NCBI GenBank assembly: GCA_046327915.1
Contig: JAXLXO010000013.1
Coordinates: 95,317-159,316 of the forward strand
Origin: VGTK01 sp046327915
GTDB lineage: Bacteria > Desulfobacterota > Binatia > UBA12015
DNA length: 64,000 bases
Reading direction: 5' to 3'
How positions within the stretch are numbered: the first letter of the stretch is position 1; each line of letters begins with the position of its first letter. Position numbers and translations under genes: made by a program. The notes beneath the pieces are model-generated. The model saw only the letters and a program-made list of their open reading frames with translations, was not told the origin of the DNA and made no database searches. Below are positions 39,621 through 47,800 of this stretch, piece after piece.

Positions 39621-41771
39621 CTAGCGTCGTCCGGCTCTCGGCTTGAGGCGGCGCACCGTGGCGGGCCGCAGACGCCGCACCGTCGCACGCTTCGCGCGCG
39701 AGCCGGCGAGCCAGCGCGCCGCGTCTTCGAGATCGGCGAGCCACGCCGCGGCGGCCGCGTCCGACGGTGCGCGCCAGTCGCCGCGCGGCGACAGCGAGCC
39801 GCCCGAGCCGACCTTCGGTCCGTTCGGCACGCAGCTGCGCTTGAACTGCGAGGTCTGGAAGAAGCGCGTCAAGAACACGCGCAGCCAGCGCAGCACGTCG
39901 TCGCAGGAGTACGGCGTGTCGCGCGGCGGACCGGGCAGATCGTTCGCCCAGGCGTGCGTCGCGAGATAGGCGATCTTGCCGGGCGCGTAGCCGCGCCGGG
40001 TCGCGTAGTAGAGGAAGAAGTCGTGCAGGTCGTACGGTCCGATCTGCTCCTCGGTGGACGGCGCACGGTTGCCGCTGGCGTCGTTCGGCACCAGCTCGGG
40101 CGTGACCGGCGTCTCGAGCACGCGGTGCAGGACGCTCGCCGTCGCGGCGTCGGCCTCGCGCTCCGCGACCCACTCGACGAGATAGCGGATCAGCGTCTTC
40201 GGCACGCTCACGTTGACCGCGTAGTGCGACATGTGATCGCCGACGCCGTACGTGCACCAGCCGAGCGCCATCTCGCTCAGGTCGCCGGTGCCGACGACGA
40301 GCGCGCGGTTCTGGTTCGCGAGGCGGAACAGGTGGCTGGTGCGCTCGCCCGCCTGCACGTTCTCGAACGTCACGTCGTACACCGGCTTGCCGTGCACGAA
40401 CGGATGCCCGATGTTGCGCAGCATCTGCTCGCACGACGGCCGGATGTCGATCTCCTCCGCGGTGACGCGCAGCGCGCGCATCAGCTCGTGGGCGTTGGTG
40501 CGCGTCTCGTCCGACGTCGCGTAGCCGGGCATGGTGTACGCGAGCACGTTGGCGCGCGGCAGGCCGAGCTCGTCCATCGCGCGCGCGCACACCAGCAGCG
40601 CGTGCGTCGAGTCGAGGCCGCCCGACACGCCGATCACGAGCTTCTCGTGTCCGCTCGTGCGCAGGCGCTGCACGAGGCCGGCGACCTGGATGTTGTAGGC
40701 CTCGAAGCAGCGCTCGTCGCGCACGCGCGGGTCGCCCGGCACGAACGGACGCTGCGCGAACGTGCGCTCGAGCGTCGTCGCCGCGGCGGGCAGCGTGCGC
40801 GCGAACTCGACGACGCGCAGCGCCCGCGCGCGCTCGGCGTGGTCCGCCGCGCAGTCGGCGAACGTGTTCATGCGCGTGCGCTCCTGCACGAGGCGGTCGA
40901 GGTCGACGTCGGCATAGACCACGCTGCCTTCCGCCGCGAAGCGTTCGGATTCCGCCAGCGCCTCGCCGTCCTCGTAGACCAGCGCGTGTCCGTCCCACGC
41001 GAGATCGGTCGTCGACTCGCCCGCGCCGGCCGCGGAATACAGGTACGCGGCGAGCATCTTCGCCGACTGCGACGCGGCGAGGAGCCGCCGGTAGCCGTCC
41101 TTGCCGATGGTGATGTTCGACGCGGACAGGTTCGCGAGTATGGTCGCGCCGCGCAGCGCCGCGTACGTCGACGGCGGGATCGGAACCCAGGCGTCCTCGC
41201 AGATCTCGACGTGCAGGGCGAAGCGCTCGTCGTCGCGCGCGCGGAAGATCAGGTCGTTGCCGAACGGCACCCGCTCGCCGAAGAGCTCGACGTCGCGCGC
41301 GATCGCGTCGCGCGCGGCGGCGAACTGCCGTTCCTCGTAGAACTCCCGATATCCGGGCAGGTACGACTTCGGTGCGACGCCGAGCACGCGCCCGCCGCCG
41401 ATCACCACCGCGCAGTTGAAGAGCCGCTGCTCGAGGCGCAGCGGCGCGCCGACGACCAGCAGGGTGGGGCGATCCGTGGTCGCGCGGACGAGATCCTCGA
41501 GCGCGGTGCGGACCGCGGCGAGCACGACGTCCTGCTGGTGCAGGTCGTCGAGCGAGTAGCCGGACAGCGACAGCTCGGGAAAGAGCGCCAGCGAGGCTCC
41601 CTTCGCGACGGCCTGCTGGTAGAGGCGGGCGATCTCGGCGCCGTTCTTCGCCGGGTCGGCCAGCGCCACGCGCGGAACGGCGACCGCGACGCGCACGAAG
41701 CCGTGCGCGTGGAGGTCGAAGAAGCTGCGACGCTGTCGTCGGATCACGGTCGGCTCGCGGCGCGAAACCAT
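39621..41771 (-). CDS. nadE: Glutamine-dependent NAD(+) synthetase
   Basis: This is 716 residues. N-terminal glutaminase (nitrilase fold): catalytic Glu66 in LFPELSLSGY, Lys135 in APKSYLPGYREFYE and Cys191 in EICEDAWVP. C-terminal synthetase: P-loop VIGVSGGLDSTHAL near residue 381, then NVLAYTMPGYATSDETRTNA and GTGDLSEMALGWCTYGVGDH. It forms NAD from nicotinate adenine dinucleotide, ATP and glutamine-derived ammonia. The last 25 residues are very basic (AKRATVRRLRPATVRRLKPR), beyond the usual family end. The N-terminal 25 residues are also extra, so the start may be further in. Confidence 0.93.
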   Translation of the reverse strand: MVSRREPTVIRRQRRSFFDLHAHGFVRVAVAVPRVALADPAKNGAEIARLYQQAVAKGASLALFPELSLSGYSLDDLHQQDVVLAAVRTALEDLVRATTDRPTLLVVGAPLRLEQRLFNCAVVIGGGRVLGVAPKSYLPGYREFYEERQFAAARDAIARDVELFGERVPFGNDLIFRARDDERFALHVEICEDAWVPIPPSTYAALRGATILANLSASNITIGKDGYRRLLAASQSAKMLAAYLYSAAGAGESTTDLAWDGHALVYEDGEALAESERFAAEGSVVYADVDLDRLVQERTRMNTFADCAADHAERARALRVVEFARTLPAAATTLERTFAQRPFVPGDPRVRDERCFEAYNIQVAGLVQRLRTSGHEKLVIGVSGGLDSTHALLVCARAMDELGLPRANVLAYTMPGYATSDETRTNAHELMRALRVTAEEIDIRPSCEQMLRNIGHPFVHGKPVYDVTFENVQAGERTSHLFRLANQNRALVVGTGDLSEMALGWCTYGVGDHMSHYAVNVSVPKTLIRYLVEWVAEREADAATASVLHRVLETPVTPELVPNDASGNRAPSTEEQIGPYDLHDFFLYYATRRGYAPGKIAYLATHAWANDLPGPPRDTPYSCDDVLRWLRVFLTRFFQTSQFKRSCVPNGPKVGSGGSLSPRGDWRAPSDAAAAAWLADLEDAARWLAGSRAKRATVRRLRPATVRRLKPRAGRR

Positions 41772-41907
41772 GCGCCGATGTTAGCGGTCGCGCAAGCCGA
41801 GTCCTAAAGCGCGTGCGGGGGCGTCGGCGTACCGGGCCGGGGCCCGCGGAGAGCGCCGCGGCGCGCGACCGGTCCCGGCGTTCCGGTGGCGAGCAAGCCC
41901 CGCGCGC

Positions 41908-41935
41908 CATGACGCTTTGCCGTCATGACGTCATG
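41908..41935. promoter_or_regulatory. Repeated operator before the RHH antitoxin
   Basis: CATGACG (41908-41914) and CGTCATG (41921-41927) are inverted with a 6-base spacer. The second arm forms a perfect 12-base palindrome, CATGACGTCATG (41924-41935). Three overlapping half-sites lie 16 bases before the RHH antitoxin ATG. The arrangement fits cooperative binding by ribbon-helix-helix dimers. The half-site ATGACG is shared with 10946-10978. Confidence 0.6.
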
Positions 41936-41951
41936 CCGGTACCGCTGCACC

Positions 41952-42182
41952 ATGGGGTCCACCAAGCGCGCCACCCTGTACCTCGACGCCGATCTGCATC
42001 GCGCCGTGCGCGTGAAGGCTGCGGAGACCGAGCGGTCGGTGTCGGAGTTGCTGAACGAGGCCTTGCGGCAGAGCCTCGCCGAGGATGCGGAGGACCTCGA
42101 AGCGTCCCGCTCGCGCGCGAAGGAGCCGAGCCTCGACTTCGAGAGGGTCCTGAAGGATCTCCGGCGTCGTGGGAAGCTATAG
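41952..42182 (+). CDS. RHH antitoxin of a RelE/ParE-type pair
   Basis: ATG 41952 gives 76 residues; an upstream in-frame ATG at 41925 lies inside the operator and is less likely. TKRATLYLDADLHRAVRVKA, then AETERSVSELLNEALRQSLA, is a ribbon-helix-helix DNA-binding domain. The acidic, helical tail (EDAEDLEASRSRAKEPSLDF) is the usual toxin-binding part. Its stop overlaps the toxin start, as in RelBE-type operons. The toxin downstream is truncated, so this antitoxin is probably a solitary survivor. Confidence 0.8.
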   Translation: MGSTKRATLYLDADLHRAVRVKAAETERSVSELLNEALRQSLAEDAEDLEASRSRAKEPSLDFERVLKDLRRRGKL

Positions 42183-42261
42183 GCTGCTCGTCAAGCGGTC
42201 TGCTCGCGAGATCGAAGGCCTCCCGAAGGCCGACCGCCAGCGCGTCGTGAAGCGGATATAA
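42169..42261 (+). pseudogene. RelE/StbE-type toxin cut off at the island boundary
   Basis: GTG 42169, inside the antitoxin gene, opens VGSYRLLVKRSAREIEGLPK, then ADRQRVVKRI and a TAA. This is the standard first 30 residues of RelE/StbE toxins (SYRVLIKRSA-KEIE-LP--DR-RI). Intact members have about 85-95 residues. The catalytic C-terminal strands are missing. In another frame IERSTEPRQVKV may be a further remnant. The low-G+C sulfatase segment begins within 50 bases, so the toxin was probably broken by its insertion. Confidence 0.7.
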
Positions 42262-42308
42262 TCGAGCGGTCCACAGAACCCCGGCAGGTCAAGGTCATCC
42301 GGACTCGG

Positions 42309-44027
42309 CTATTGACCGCTGGCAAACGGGCCATCGCCGGTGAGAATCACGCCGTTGGTTTTCACGTACTCATCCCACAGCGCGAGCATGGCCTTGACGC
42401 GCTCCGGTTGCTCTTTGGACAGGTCGCGCAGTTCCGTCGGATCATTGCGCAGATTGTACAGCTGCCATTCGCCCGGGCCGCCCGCGCCCTTCAGCAAGTA
42501 CAGCAGCTTCCAGTCCCCTTGGCGCACAGCACGATTGCCAAACAATTCCCAGCCGATCCAGTCCTGCTCCGTACGTACCGCCTCGACATCGCCACCCAGC
42601 AACGGCACCCATGACTTTCCGGTGATCGGCGCGAGCGTGCTGCCCGCCTGCTGCGACGGATGGGTGGCGCCGGCTACCTTCAGCAGGGTCGGCATGAGGT
42701 CCGTTACGTGCAGCACGGCGTCGCTGACATCACCCTGATGCTTGACGCCGGGCCCCGCGATAATCAGCGGCACGCGGATGCCACCCTCGGCCACCTGACC
42801 CTTGAACATGCGAAATGGCACCGAGCCAACCTGCGCCCAGGCCGGGCCGTAATCGCAGATCGACAATTTGCGCCCGCAACTTTCCGGCCTGGTGTCCCAG
42901 TTCTGTTCCAGCCAGGTCTTCATCCCGGGATCGATCTTTGCCGCCAATTCGAGCAGTGCCGACGACTCGGCGCCATTGTCGGACATGAAGATCACCAGCG
43001 TGTTGTCCAGCTGGCCATTGGCGCGCAGATGATCGAGCACGCGGCCGATGTGATGGTCCATGTTGGAGAGCATCGCGGCATACACTTCCATTTTCCGCGC
43101 CGAGACCTGCCGCTGTTCCGGCGTGAGCGTGTCCCAGGCAGGGATCGTCGGCAGCCGCGGAAAGCCCGTGGTATCCTTGCCGACGAGGCCCATGTCTTTC
43201 ATGCGCGCGAGCCGTTCGGTGCGTAGCACGTCGTAGCCCTTGTCGTATTGGCCCTTATAACGGTCCAGCCAGTCGTCCGGCACGGCAAACGGGCTGTGCA
43301 CGGCCTGGTAGGACAGATAAGCGAAGAACGGCTTGCCATCACCTTTCTGCTCGTCCACTGACTGGATGATGAAGTCGCTGAACGCAGCCGATGAAAAATG
43401 ATCATCCGGCAGTTTGTCGATCACCTGGCCATTGCGCATATACGTCAGTTGCGGATGCGCCGGATTCGGATAACTCATGTCGGCCCAATTGCTGCCACCG
43501 CCCTGTAGCAGCGTGAAGTCGCGCTCGAATCCGCGGTCCACCGGCCGGTTCGGCGATTCTTCGCCGAGGTGCCACTTGCCAGCCATGTACGTGTGATATC
43601 CGGCATCGCGCAGCACGCTTGCGATGCTCACAACCCGCTCATTCAGGTGCCCCTCGTATCCGGGTTTGCCCTTCTGGTCGGGACCAAGCTGTTCCGCCAT
43701 GTTGCCAAGGCCCGCCACGTGATTGTCCGTTCCCGACAGCAGCATTGAGCGGGTCGGCGAGCAGGTTGGAGCAGCGTAAAAATTCGTGGCTTTGAGGCCG
43801 CGCGCCGCAAGCGCATCGAGATTCGGAGTCCTGATCTCGCCGCCGAAGGCGCCGATGTCCGAGTAGCCCATGTCATCGGCCACGATGAGCAGGACATTGG
43901 GACGTCGGGCCTCTTCAGCCGAGGCGGGAACGGTTGAGATGCCTTTCATCCTGCCGCAACCAGGCAGGGTCAGAACGCTGGCCGCCAGTGTCGCCAGAAC
44001 CACATTTCGCGCATTCATATTGGTCAT
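42309..44027 (-). CDS. Arylsulfatase lipoprotein (type I sulfatase)
   Basis: This is 572 residues from ATG 44027. A lipoprotein signal ends in LTLPGC (Cys24). PNVLLIVADDMGYSDIGAFG supplies the Ca2+-binding Asp pair (51-52). AAPTCSPTRSMLLSG carries the formylglycine motif C-x-P-x-R, with Cys89 the residue matured to formylglycine. YHTYMAGKWHLGEESPNRPV holds the K-H pair, and VIFMSDNGAESSALLEL the late D-N. It would remove sulfate esters in the periplasm or at the outer membrane. It needs a formylglycine-generating enzyme, none of which is encoded here. The porin gene lies upstream in the same orientation. Confidence 0.92.
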   Translation of the reverse strand: MTNMNARNVVLATLAASVLTLPGCGRMKGISTVPASAEEARRPNVLLIVADDMGYSDIGAFGGEIRTPNLDALAARGLKATNFYAAPTCSPTRSMLLSGTDNHVAGLGNMAEQLGPDQKGKPGYEGHLNERVVSIASVLRDAGYHTYMAGKWHLGEESPNRPVDRGFERDFTLLQGGGSNWADMSYPNPAHPQLTYMRNGQVIDKLPDDHFSSAAFSDFIIQSVDEQKGDGKPFFAYLSYQAVHSPFAVPDDWLDRYKGQYDKGYDVLRTERLARMKDMGLVGKDTTGFPRLPTIPAWDTLTPEQRQVSARKMEVYAAMLSNMDHHIGRVLDHLRANGQLDNTLVIFMSDNGAESSALLELAAKIDPGMKTWLEQNWDTRPESCGRKLSICDYGPAWAQVGSVPFRMFKGQVAEGGIRVPLIIAGPGVKHQGDVSDAVLHVTDLMPTLLKVAGATHPSQQAGSTLAPITGKSWVPLLGGDVEAVRTEQDWIGWELFGNRAVRQGDWKLLYLLKGAGGPGEWQLYNLRNDPTELRDLSKEQPERVKAMLALWDEYVKTNGVILTGDGPFASGQ

Positions 44028-44260
44028 ATTCGAGGATGAGCTTTTCAAAGGAGATTGCCCTCGATCTCACGCGCCAGCCGGATCTCGCTTGCCGCGCGGA
44101 TCCCGAACTCGTTGCGCACGGCGACGCGAACTCGTTCGTGGCGGGAAGGACGGCTGACGTCGTGAACTCGATATCCTCAAAGCAAATGTTGCTCTTGCAC
44201 GGATCAGGGACCGATCTGAGCTATCTGAGCTTATCGTTCCCTTCCCTTTTTCCCGTGGCG

Positions 44261-45568
44261 TCAGAACCTTGTGACGCAACGGAGCCCGGGAACGATAACG
44301 GTGTCTTCTCCTAGAGAAGGATTGATAACCTGCAAGTCCAGACCCACAGTGAGCCATGGTGCCACTGCGAAGTTGTAAAAGATTTCCACCCCCTGTTCGT
44401 CTCTGATCGTCAGAACGGACGAAAGGGAATTCTGCAAATCCCGGCTCGGGGCATCGTAATAATAACCGGTTCCCCAGTTGTCCCGGCTCCGGCCCGGAAT
44501 CAATCCAGTGCCGCCTATGCCCGCGAGGGCCGACCAGTATAGCCGGCTGGGGTTGCCGTCCGAGATGCTGAACTGGCCAAAGAGCCCGAAGCCCTCCTTG
44601 GAAGTGTCGCTCACCCGATAAAGATATTGGTCGAACGTATAGGCGAAGTAGTAATTATCATTCTTGATGTCAGGATAATCTGGAGGAAACGGTGGAAGGA
44701 AGGTGTCGCCGATGTCGTTCAGGTCGGTGCCTGACTCGGTACCGTACAAGGCGACAAATCCTTGATGCCCGCCGAGACCACCGATGATGACGGGGAACTC
44801 AACGCTCCCGCGGATCGTGACTCCGTTGGCGAAAGGCTCTTCGAGACCTGTCTTGTTGACCACGCTGATAGGATCATAGACCCACAAGCCGAAAGTGGCG
44901 GGCTCAGTTCGCACGCTCATCAAAGCACCGAAGAGATAGGGCGGGACAAGGCCGCTGGGAGGAGCGACGAAGGTGAGGTTCCAGAACGCGTCGATGCCGG
45001 CACCGCCCTTGAACGGCGTCCTGGCAGCGATATCCATCATGTTGATTTTGCCGAACAACAGGGAAGCAAAGTCGCTAAACAGCTGCTGAAAATAGACGCT
45101 CGACAGGTCAAAGGCGGCGGCGCCCTCTATCCCTGGAAACACGAGCGCCGTATTGACCGGGACCAACGTACCCCCAGCCCCGTTGATACTCTCGCCATAA
45201 TTATACTCGGCGTGGACGCTTACCGAGAAGCCATTCCAAAACCCCAGCTTGCTGAGGTCGGCATTGAGCATGAGGTCAACCTTGCCGCCATATTTGAAAT
45301 CGTGATCACCGTCGCCGGCAGCCAGCCCCTGATAGAACTGTGTCAGTCGAGGGGCCAGTGTGATGCCATGTTCTTTCAACCAAATCCGGCGGCCCGCCCA
45401 ATCGCCGGTGAGCGTATCACGTTCCACCCAACTGGCTGGCCGGGTCGCATCAGCATTGACAGTGACTTCGCTGCCTATGTGTGCATCTTCCGCAGACGAC
45501 GGACTGAAGATGAAGACAGACAACAGGGCCGCAAGCTGCAGTGCGATGAGTCTCATTTTCATGCGCAT
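44261..45568 (-). CDS. OprB-family carbohydrate-selective porin
   Basis: ATG 45568 gives 435 residues with signal peptide LIALQLAALLSVFIFSPSSA. ERDTLTGDWAGRRIWLKEHG, then ITLAPRLTQFYQGLAAGDGD, is the canonical OprB start (L-GDWGG-R--L---GI). Alternating amphipathic strands follow, with KYGGKVDLMLNADLSKLGFW and LFGKINMMD. The C-terminus ends in Phe (VIVPGLRCVTRF), typical of outer-membrane barrels. It would pass sugars or small aromatic sulfates across the outer membrane. Adjacency to the sulfatase suggests uptake of sulfated substrates or products. IS256 lies 57 bases upstream of its start. Confidence 0.88.
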   Translation of the reverse strand: MRMKMRLIALQLAALLSVFIFSPSSAEDAHIGSEVTVNADATRPASWVERDTLTGDWAGRRIWLKEHGITLAPRLTQFYQGLAAGDGDHDFKYGGKVDLMLNADLSKLGFWNGFSVSVHAEYNYGESINGAGGTLVPVNTALVFPGIEGAAAFDLSSVYFQQLFSDFASLLFGKINMMDIAARTPFKGGAGIDAFWNLTFVAPPSGLVPPYLFGALMSVRTEPATFGLWVYDPISVVNKTGLEEPFANGVTIRGSVEFPVIIGGLGGHQGFVALYGTESGTDLNDIGDTFLPPFPPDYPDIKNDNYYFAYTFDQYLYRVSDTSKEGFGLFGQFSISDGNPSRLYWSALAGIGGTGLIPGRSRDNWGTGYYYDAPSRDLQNSLSSVLTIRDEQGVEIFYNFAVAPWLTVGLDLQVINPSLGEDTVIVPGLRCVTRF

Positions 45569-45616
45569 CGGAAGTTCAAACGCCCTTTTCGGTGAGCCGA
45601 GTAATGATTCCGGTGA

Positions 45617-45624
45617 TAGATACT
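45617..45624. repeat. Left target-site duplication of IS256-family element
   Basis: TAGATACT directly precedes the left inverted repeat. The same 8 bases follow the right inverted repeat at 47072-47079. Confidence 0.9.
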
Positions 45625-47071
45625 GGGGATGTCCCGTACGCTGTTGATCTTCGCGTGATCGAAGCGGCGGTCTCGCGGGTTGGCGGTTCCTACGCTGCCT
45701 TCTGCTGACGGTCAAGAGTGTTGTGCTTGATGGCACGGTCGAGGGCGGCGTTCAGTTTGGGCATGTCAGCGTGACCGCGCACGCGGCGAAAGCCGACCGA
45801 GGCACGGACGACGCCTGCGCCGACCCAGCGCAGCAGCATCGCACCCCCTTGCCAGTGCTTCACGTTGCGCGCGAAGCGCCCGACGCCGCCGTTCAAGTTC
45901 TCGATCGCGTTCGTGCTGCGCAGAGTCCGGTAGAGCGCGCCCCGGATGCCGAGTCGCTGCAGCGTCAGCGTCTCGGCGAGGCCCTCGAGCAGCGAGCTCG
46001 CCGCTCCTGGATGCTCGTGCTCGAGGGAGTTCGCGAGCGCACGGAGGCGGCGCTCGGCGATGGCCGCGTCGTTCATCTCCCACGCCGCACGCAGGACACG
46101 GCGCACGCGCGGCCGCACGTTCTCGGGCAGGTGCTCGAGGACGTTGCGCTGCTTGTGCACCTGACAGCGCTGGACGATGCCGAGCGGCCCGAAGACGTCG
46201 CGGACCGCCTTGCGCAGCGCCTTCGAGCCGTCGATCACGAAGAGCGTCGCCTGCTCCGTGCTCAGGCCGCGCTCGATGAGATCCTCGAGCAGCGCCTTGG
46301 CGACGGTGGCGTTCTCGGTCGCGCCCTCGCGCAGCGCCAGCACGTGCTTCTTGCCGTCCGCCGTCACCCCGAGCGCGATCAGGATCGTGTGGTCGTGGAA
46401 CACGATGCCGTCGATCAGCACGGCGCGGATCCCGAGATCGCCGATCGGGCGCTCGGTGAGCTCGCGCAGCCGCTCGGTCGAGAGCGCGACGAAGCGCCGC
46501 GAGACGGCGCTCTTCGAGATCGCGCGTCCGACCTCCGGCGTGGGCAGCGGGTCGACGACGTCGCGGTAGCCGCGCGTCGAGACGCCGCGCGCGATCGCGC
46601 GCCAGGTGCGACGATCGAGCGGGTCACGGTCAGCCGCGAATGCGAAGCTCGGCAGCACGACCTCGCCGTCGGCGCTCCGTGCACGAAGCCGACGCATCGT
46701 GATCCGCTGGCCGCCGAGCGTCACCTCGCTCCGCGTGCTGCCCGCGCGCACCGCAGCGCGCTCGGGGAGCCGCTTGCCCTTCGGGCCGCACAGGGCGACG
46801 CGGTCCTGCTCCATCATCGCCCGCAGCACCTCACGACCCGTGTCGACGAAGAGTGCAAAGAGATCACCCTGCGCGGCCTGCAGGGACTCAAGCACGGGCA
46901 GCGGGATCTGGACGGAGACGACAGGGGCTCGAACAGCGGTCGAGATTCTGGCAGAGTCCTTCACGGCGGTTCCTTTCGTTTTTGGTTTGGCGACCACCGT
47001 CCCTTCGGGGGACAGCGGATGGAACCGCCACTTCTTCAACTCGTCAAATCAACACGCTCCGGGACATCCCC
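45625..47071 (-). mobile_element. Intact IS256-family insertion sequence (1447 bp)
   Basis: The ends are inverted repeats of 24 bases. The outer 12 (GGGGATGTCCCG at 45625-45636, complement at 47060-47071) and an inner TGTTGAT are identical, and only the five bases between them differ. Perfect 8-bp direct repeats (TAGATACT) flank the element, as expected for IS256. The one gene is a complete transposase on the minus strand. High G+C and preserved ends suggest a recent insertion from related DNA into the porin's upstream region. Confidence 0.95.
45690..46964 (-). CDS. IS256-family (Mutator-type) transposase
   Basis: GTG 46964 with AAAGGAA 6 bases upstream is preferred, giving 424 residues; the frame also extends to TTG 47039. 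RAVLIDGIVFHDHTILIALG supplies the first catalytic Asp, ATLFVIDGSKALRKAVRDVF the second and RSTNAIENLNGGVGRFARNV the Glu. QRCQVHKQRNVLEHLPENVR is the conserved C-x-x-H segment between them. Length and motifs indicate an active DDE enzyme. It reads toward the porin gene. Confidence 0.95.
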   Translation of the reverse strand: MKDSARISTAVRAPVVSVQIPLPVLESLQAAQGDLFALFVDTGREVLRAMMEQDRVALCGPKGKRLPERAAVRAGSTRSEVTLGGQRITMRRLRARSADGEVVLPSFAFAADRDPLDRRTWRAIARGVSTRGYRDVVDPLPTPEVGRAISKSAVSRRFVALSTERLRELTERPIGDLGIRAVLIDGIVFHDHTILIALGVTADGKKHVLALREGATENATVAKALLEDLIERGLSTEQATLFVIDGSKALRKAVRDVFGPLGIVQRCQVHKQRNVLEHLPENVRPRVRRVLRAAWEMNDAAIAERRLRALANSLEHEHPGAASSLLEGLAETLTLQRLGIRGALYRTLRSTNAIENLNGGVGRFARNVKHWQGGAMLLRWVGAGVVRASVGFRRVRGHADMPKLNAALDRAIKHNTLDRQQKAA

Positions 47072-47079
47072 TAGATACT
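47072..47079. repeat. Right target-site duplication of IS256-family element
   Basis: TAGATACT follows the right inverted repeat directly and duplicates 45617-45624. Confidence 0.9.
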
Positions 47080-47356
47080 CTCTTGGCCGTCAAGGAGGTG
47101 CTCGTGCACAAGGATCCCGAGTTCCTCCGCCTGAAGCACGTGGTGCAGGAACGACTCGACCAATGACCGGCTCGGGCGCGCGGATCGAACTCGATCGCGG
47201 TCAGTCCAGGTTGCGGCCCCTCGTTGTGGCGCGATGTTGACCCGCTGGCCCGTTCTCTCGTCGCTTTGGGTCGAGGGCCGACGTGCGTCCGCCGCTGGGC
47301 CGACGACTCGCCGCTGCAGACTCCCCACGGCTGACCCGCGGGGCTCGCCGGGCAGG
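47080..47356. other. Unexplained DNA between IS256 and Fic remnant
   Basis: High-G+C sequence with short open frames only. The plus-strand frame ending at 47166 (LAVKEVLVHKDPEFLRLKHV, then VQERLDQ) looks protein-like but has no start outside the IS element and no recognised family. It may be the 3' end of a gene cut by earlier rearrangement. Confidence 0.3.
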
Positions 47357-47687
47357 TCAGTTGGCCATCAGGCGGTGCACCTGCGTCGCTGCGGCGAAGA
47401 TGAGCCTGCCCTTGCTGACGTTCACCTGCCGGTACACACCTGCCCACGGGTAGATGGAGCCGAGCCATCGCTTGTGCAGATGCACGATGTCGGCGGCGGT
47501 GAACCGATGCGACGAGGAAGTGGCCGATGGCCCATTCCTGCACGTCGAGCAGCGCTTTGGACTCCGCTTGCTGCATGTCGCTGACGCGGGTGATCCCCGG
47601 GCGGTTGCGGAGCACCCGGCCGCGCAAGCCCGGCTCGAACTCGGCCTGCGGCCCCTGGGCGCGGTATCGGCCTTCGCTCACGACCAT
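47357..47687 (-). pseudogene. Frameshifted, truncated Fic-family gene
   Basis: From ATG 47687 one frame encodes PQAEFEPGLRGRVLRNRPGI, then TRVSDMQQAESKALLDVQEW and AIGHF. After a one-base shift near 47520 a second frame continues HRFTAADIVHLHKRWLGSIY, then PWAGVYRQVNVSKGRLIFAA and ATQVHRLMAN before a stop. This order matches the N-terminal two thirds of Fic proteins of the cell-filamentation/mobile mystery protein B type (RGRVLRNLLGI, F-AADI-HLH--WLG-IYPWAG-YR-VN-SK). The catalytic HPFxxGNGR motif is missing, so AMPylation activity cannot exist. Confidence 0.8.
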
Positions 47688-47800
47688 CGGTGTTTCGGTT
47701 GGCAGTGATCGTCTTGCCGAGAAAGGGTGCGACGGCGATCTGGGCGGAAGTGGTTGTCGGCCGCCGAGGATGGCAAGCCAGGTTCGAACGAGGAATCTCG

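Larger units (their letters stand above)
42262..45624. other. Lower-G+C acquired segment with sulfatase and porin
   Basis: Base composition drops sharply here: 33 of 60 bases at 43321-43380 and 31 of 60 at 44221-44280 are G or C, against about 42 of 60 in flanking genes. Codon use includes AAA, TTT and AAT, which are rare elsewhere in the window. It holds two minus-strand genes with proteobacterial character, starts inside a broken toxin gene and ends at or near the IS256 element. No integrase or att repeat is visible. Confidence 0.65.

Noticed and set aside
42257..42262. TATAAT box at the end of the RelE remnant
   Set aside because: No matching -35 sequence at the right distance. It arises from the truncated toxin's last codons.
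42309..47079. Composite transposon bounded by two IS copies
   Set aside because: Only one IS256 element is present. No second copy or inverted repeat lies at the left edge near 42262-42309.
47720..47800. GGTTCGAAC sequence resembling a tRNA T-loop
   Set aside because: Flanking bases do not form a T-stem, acceptor stem or anticodon arm.
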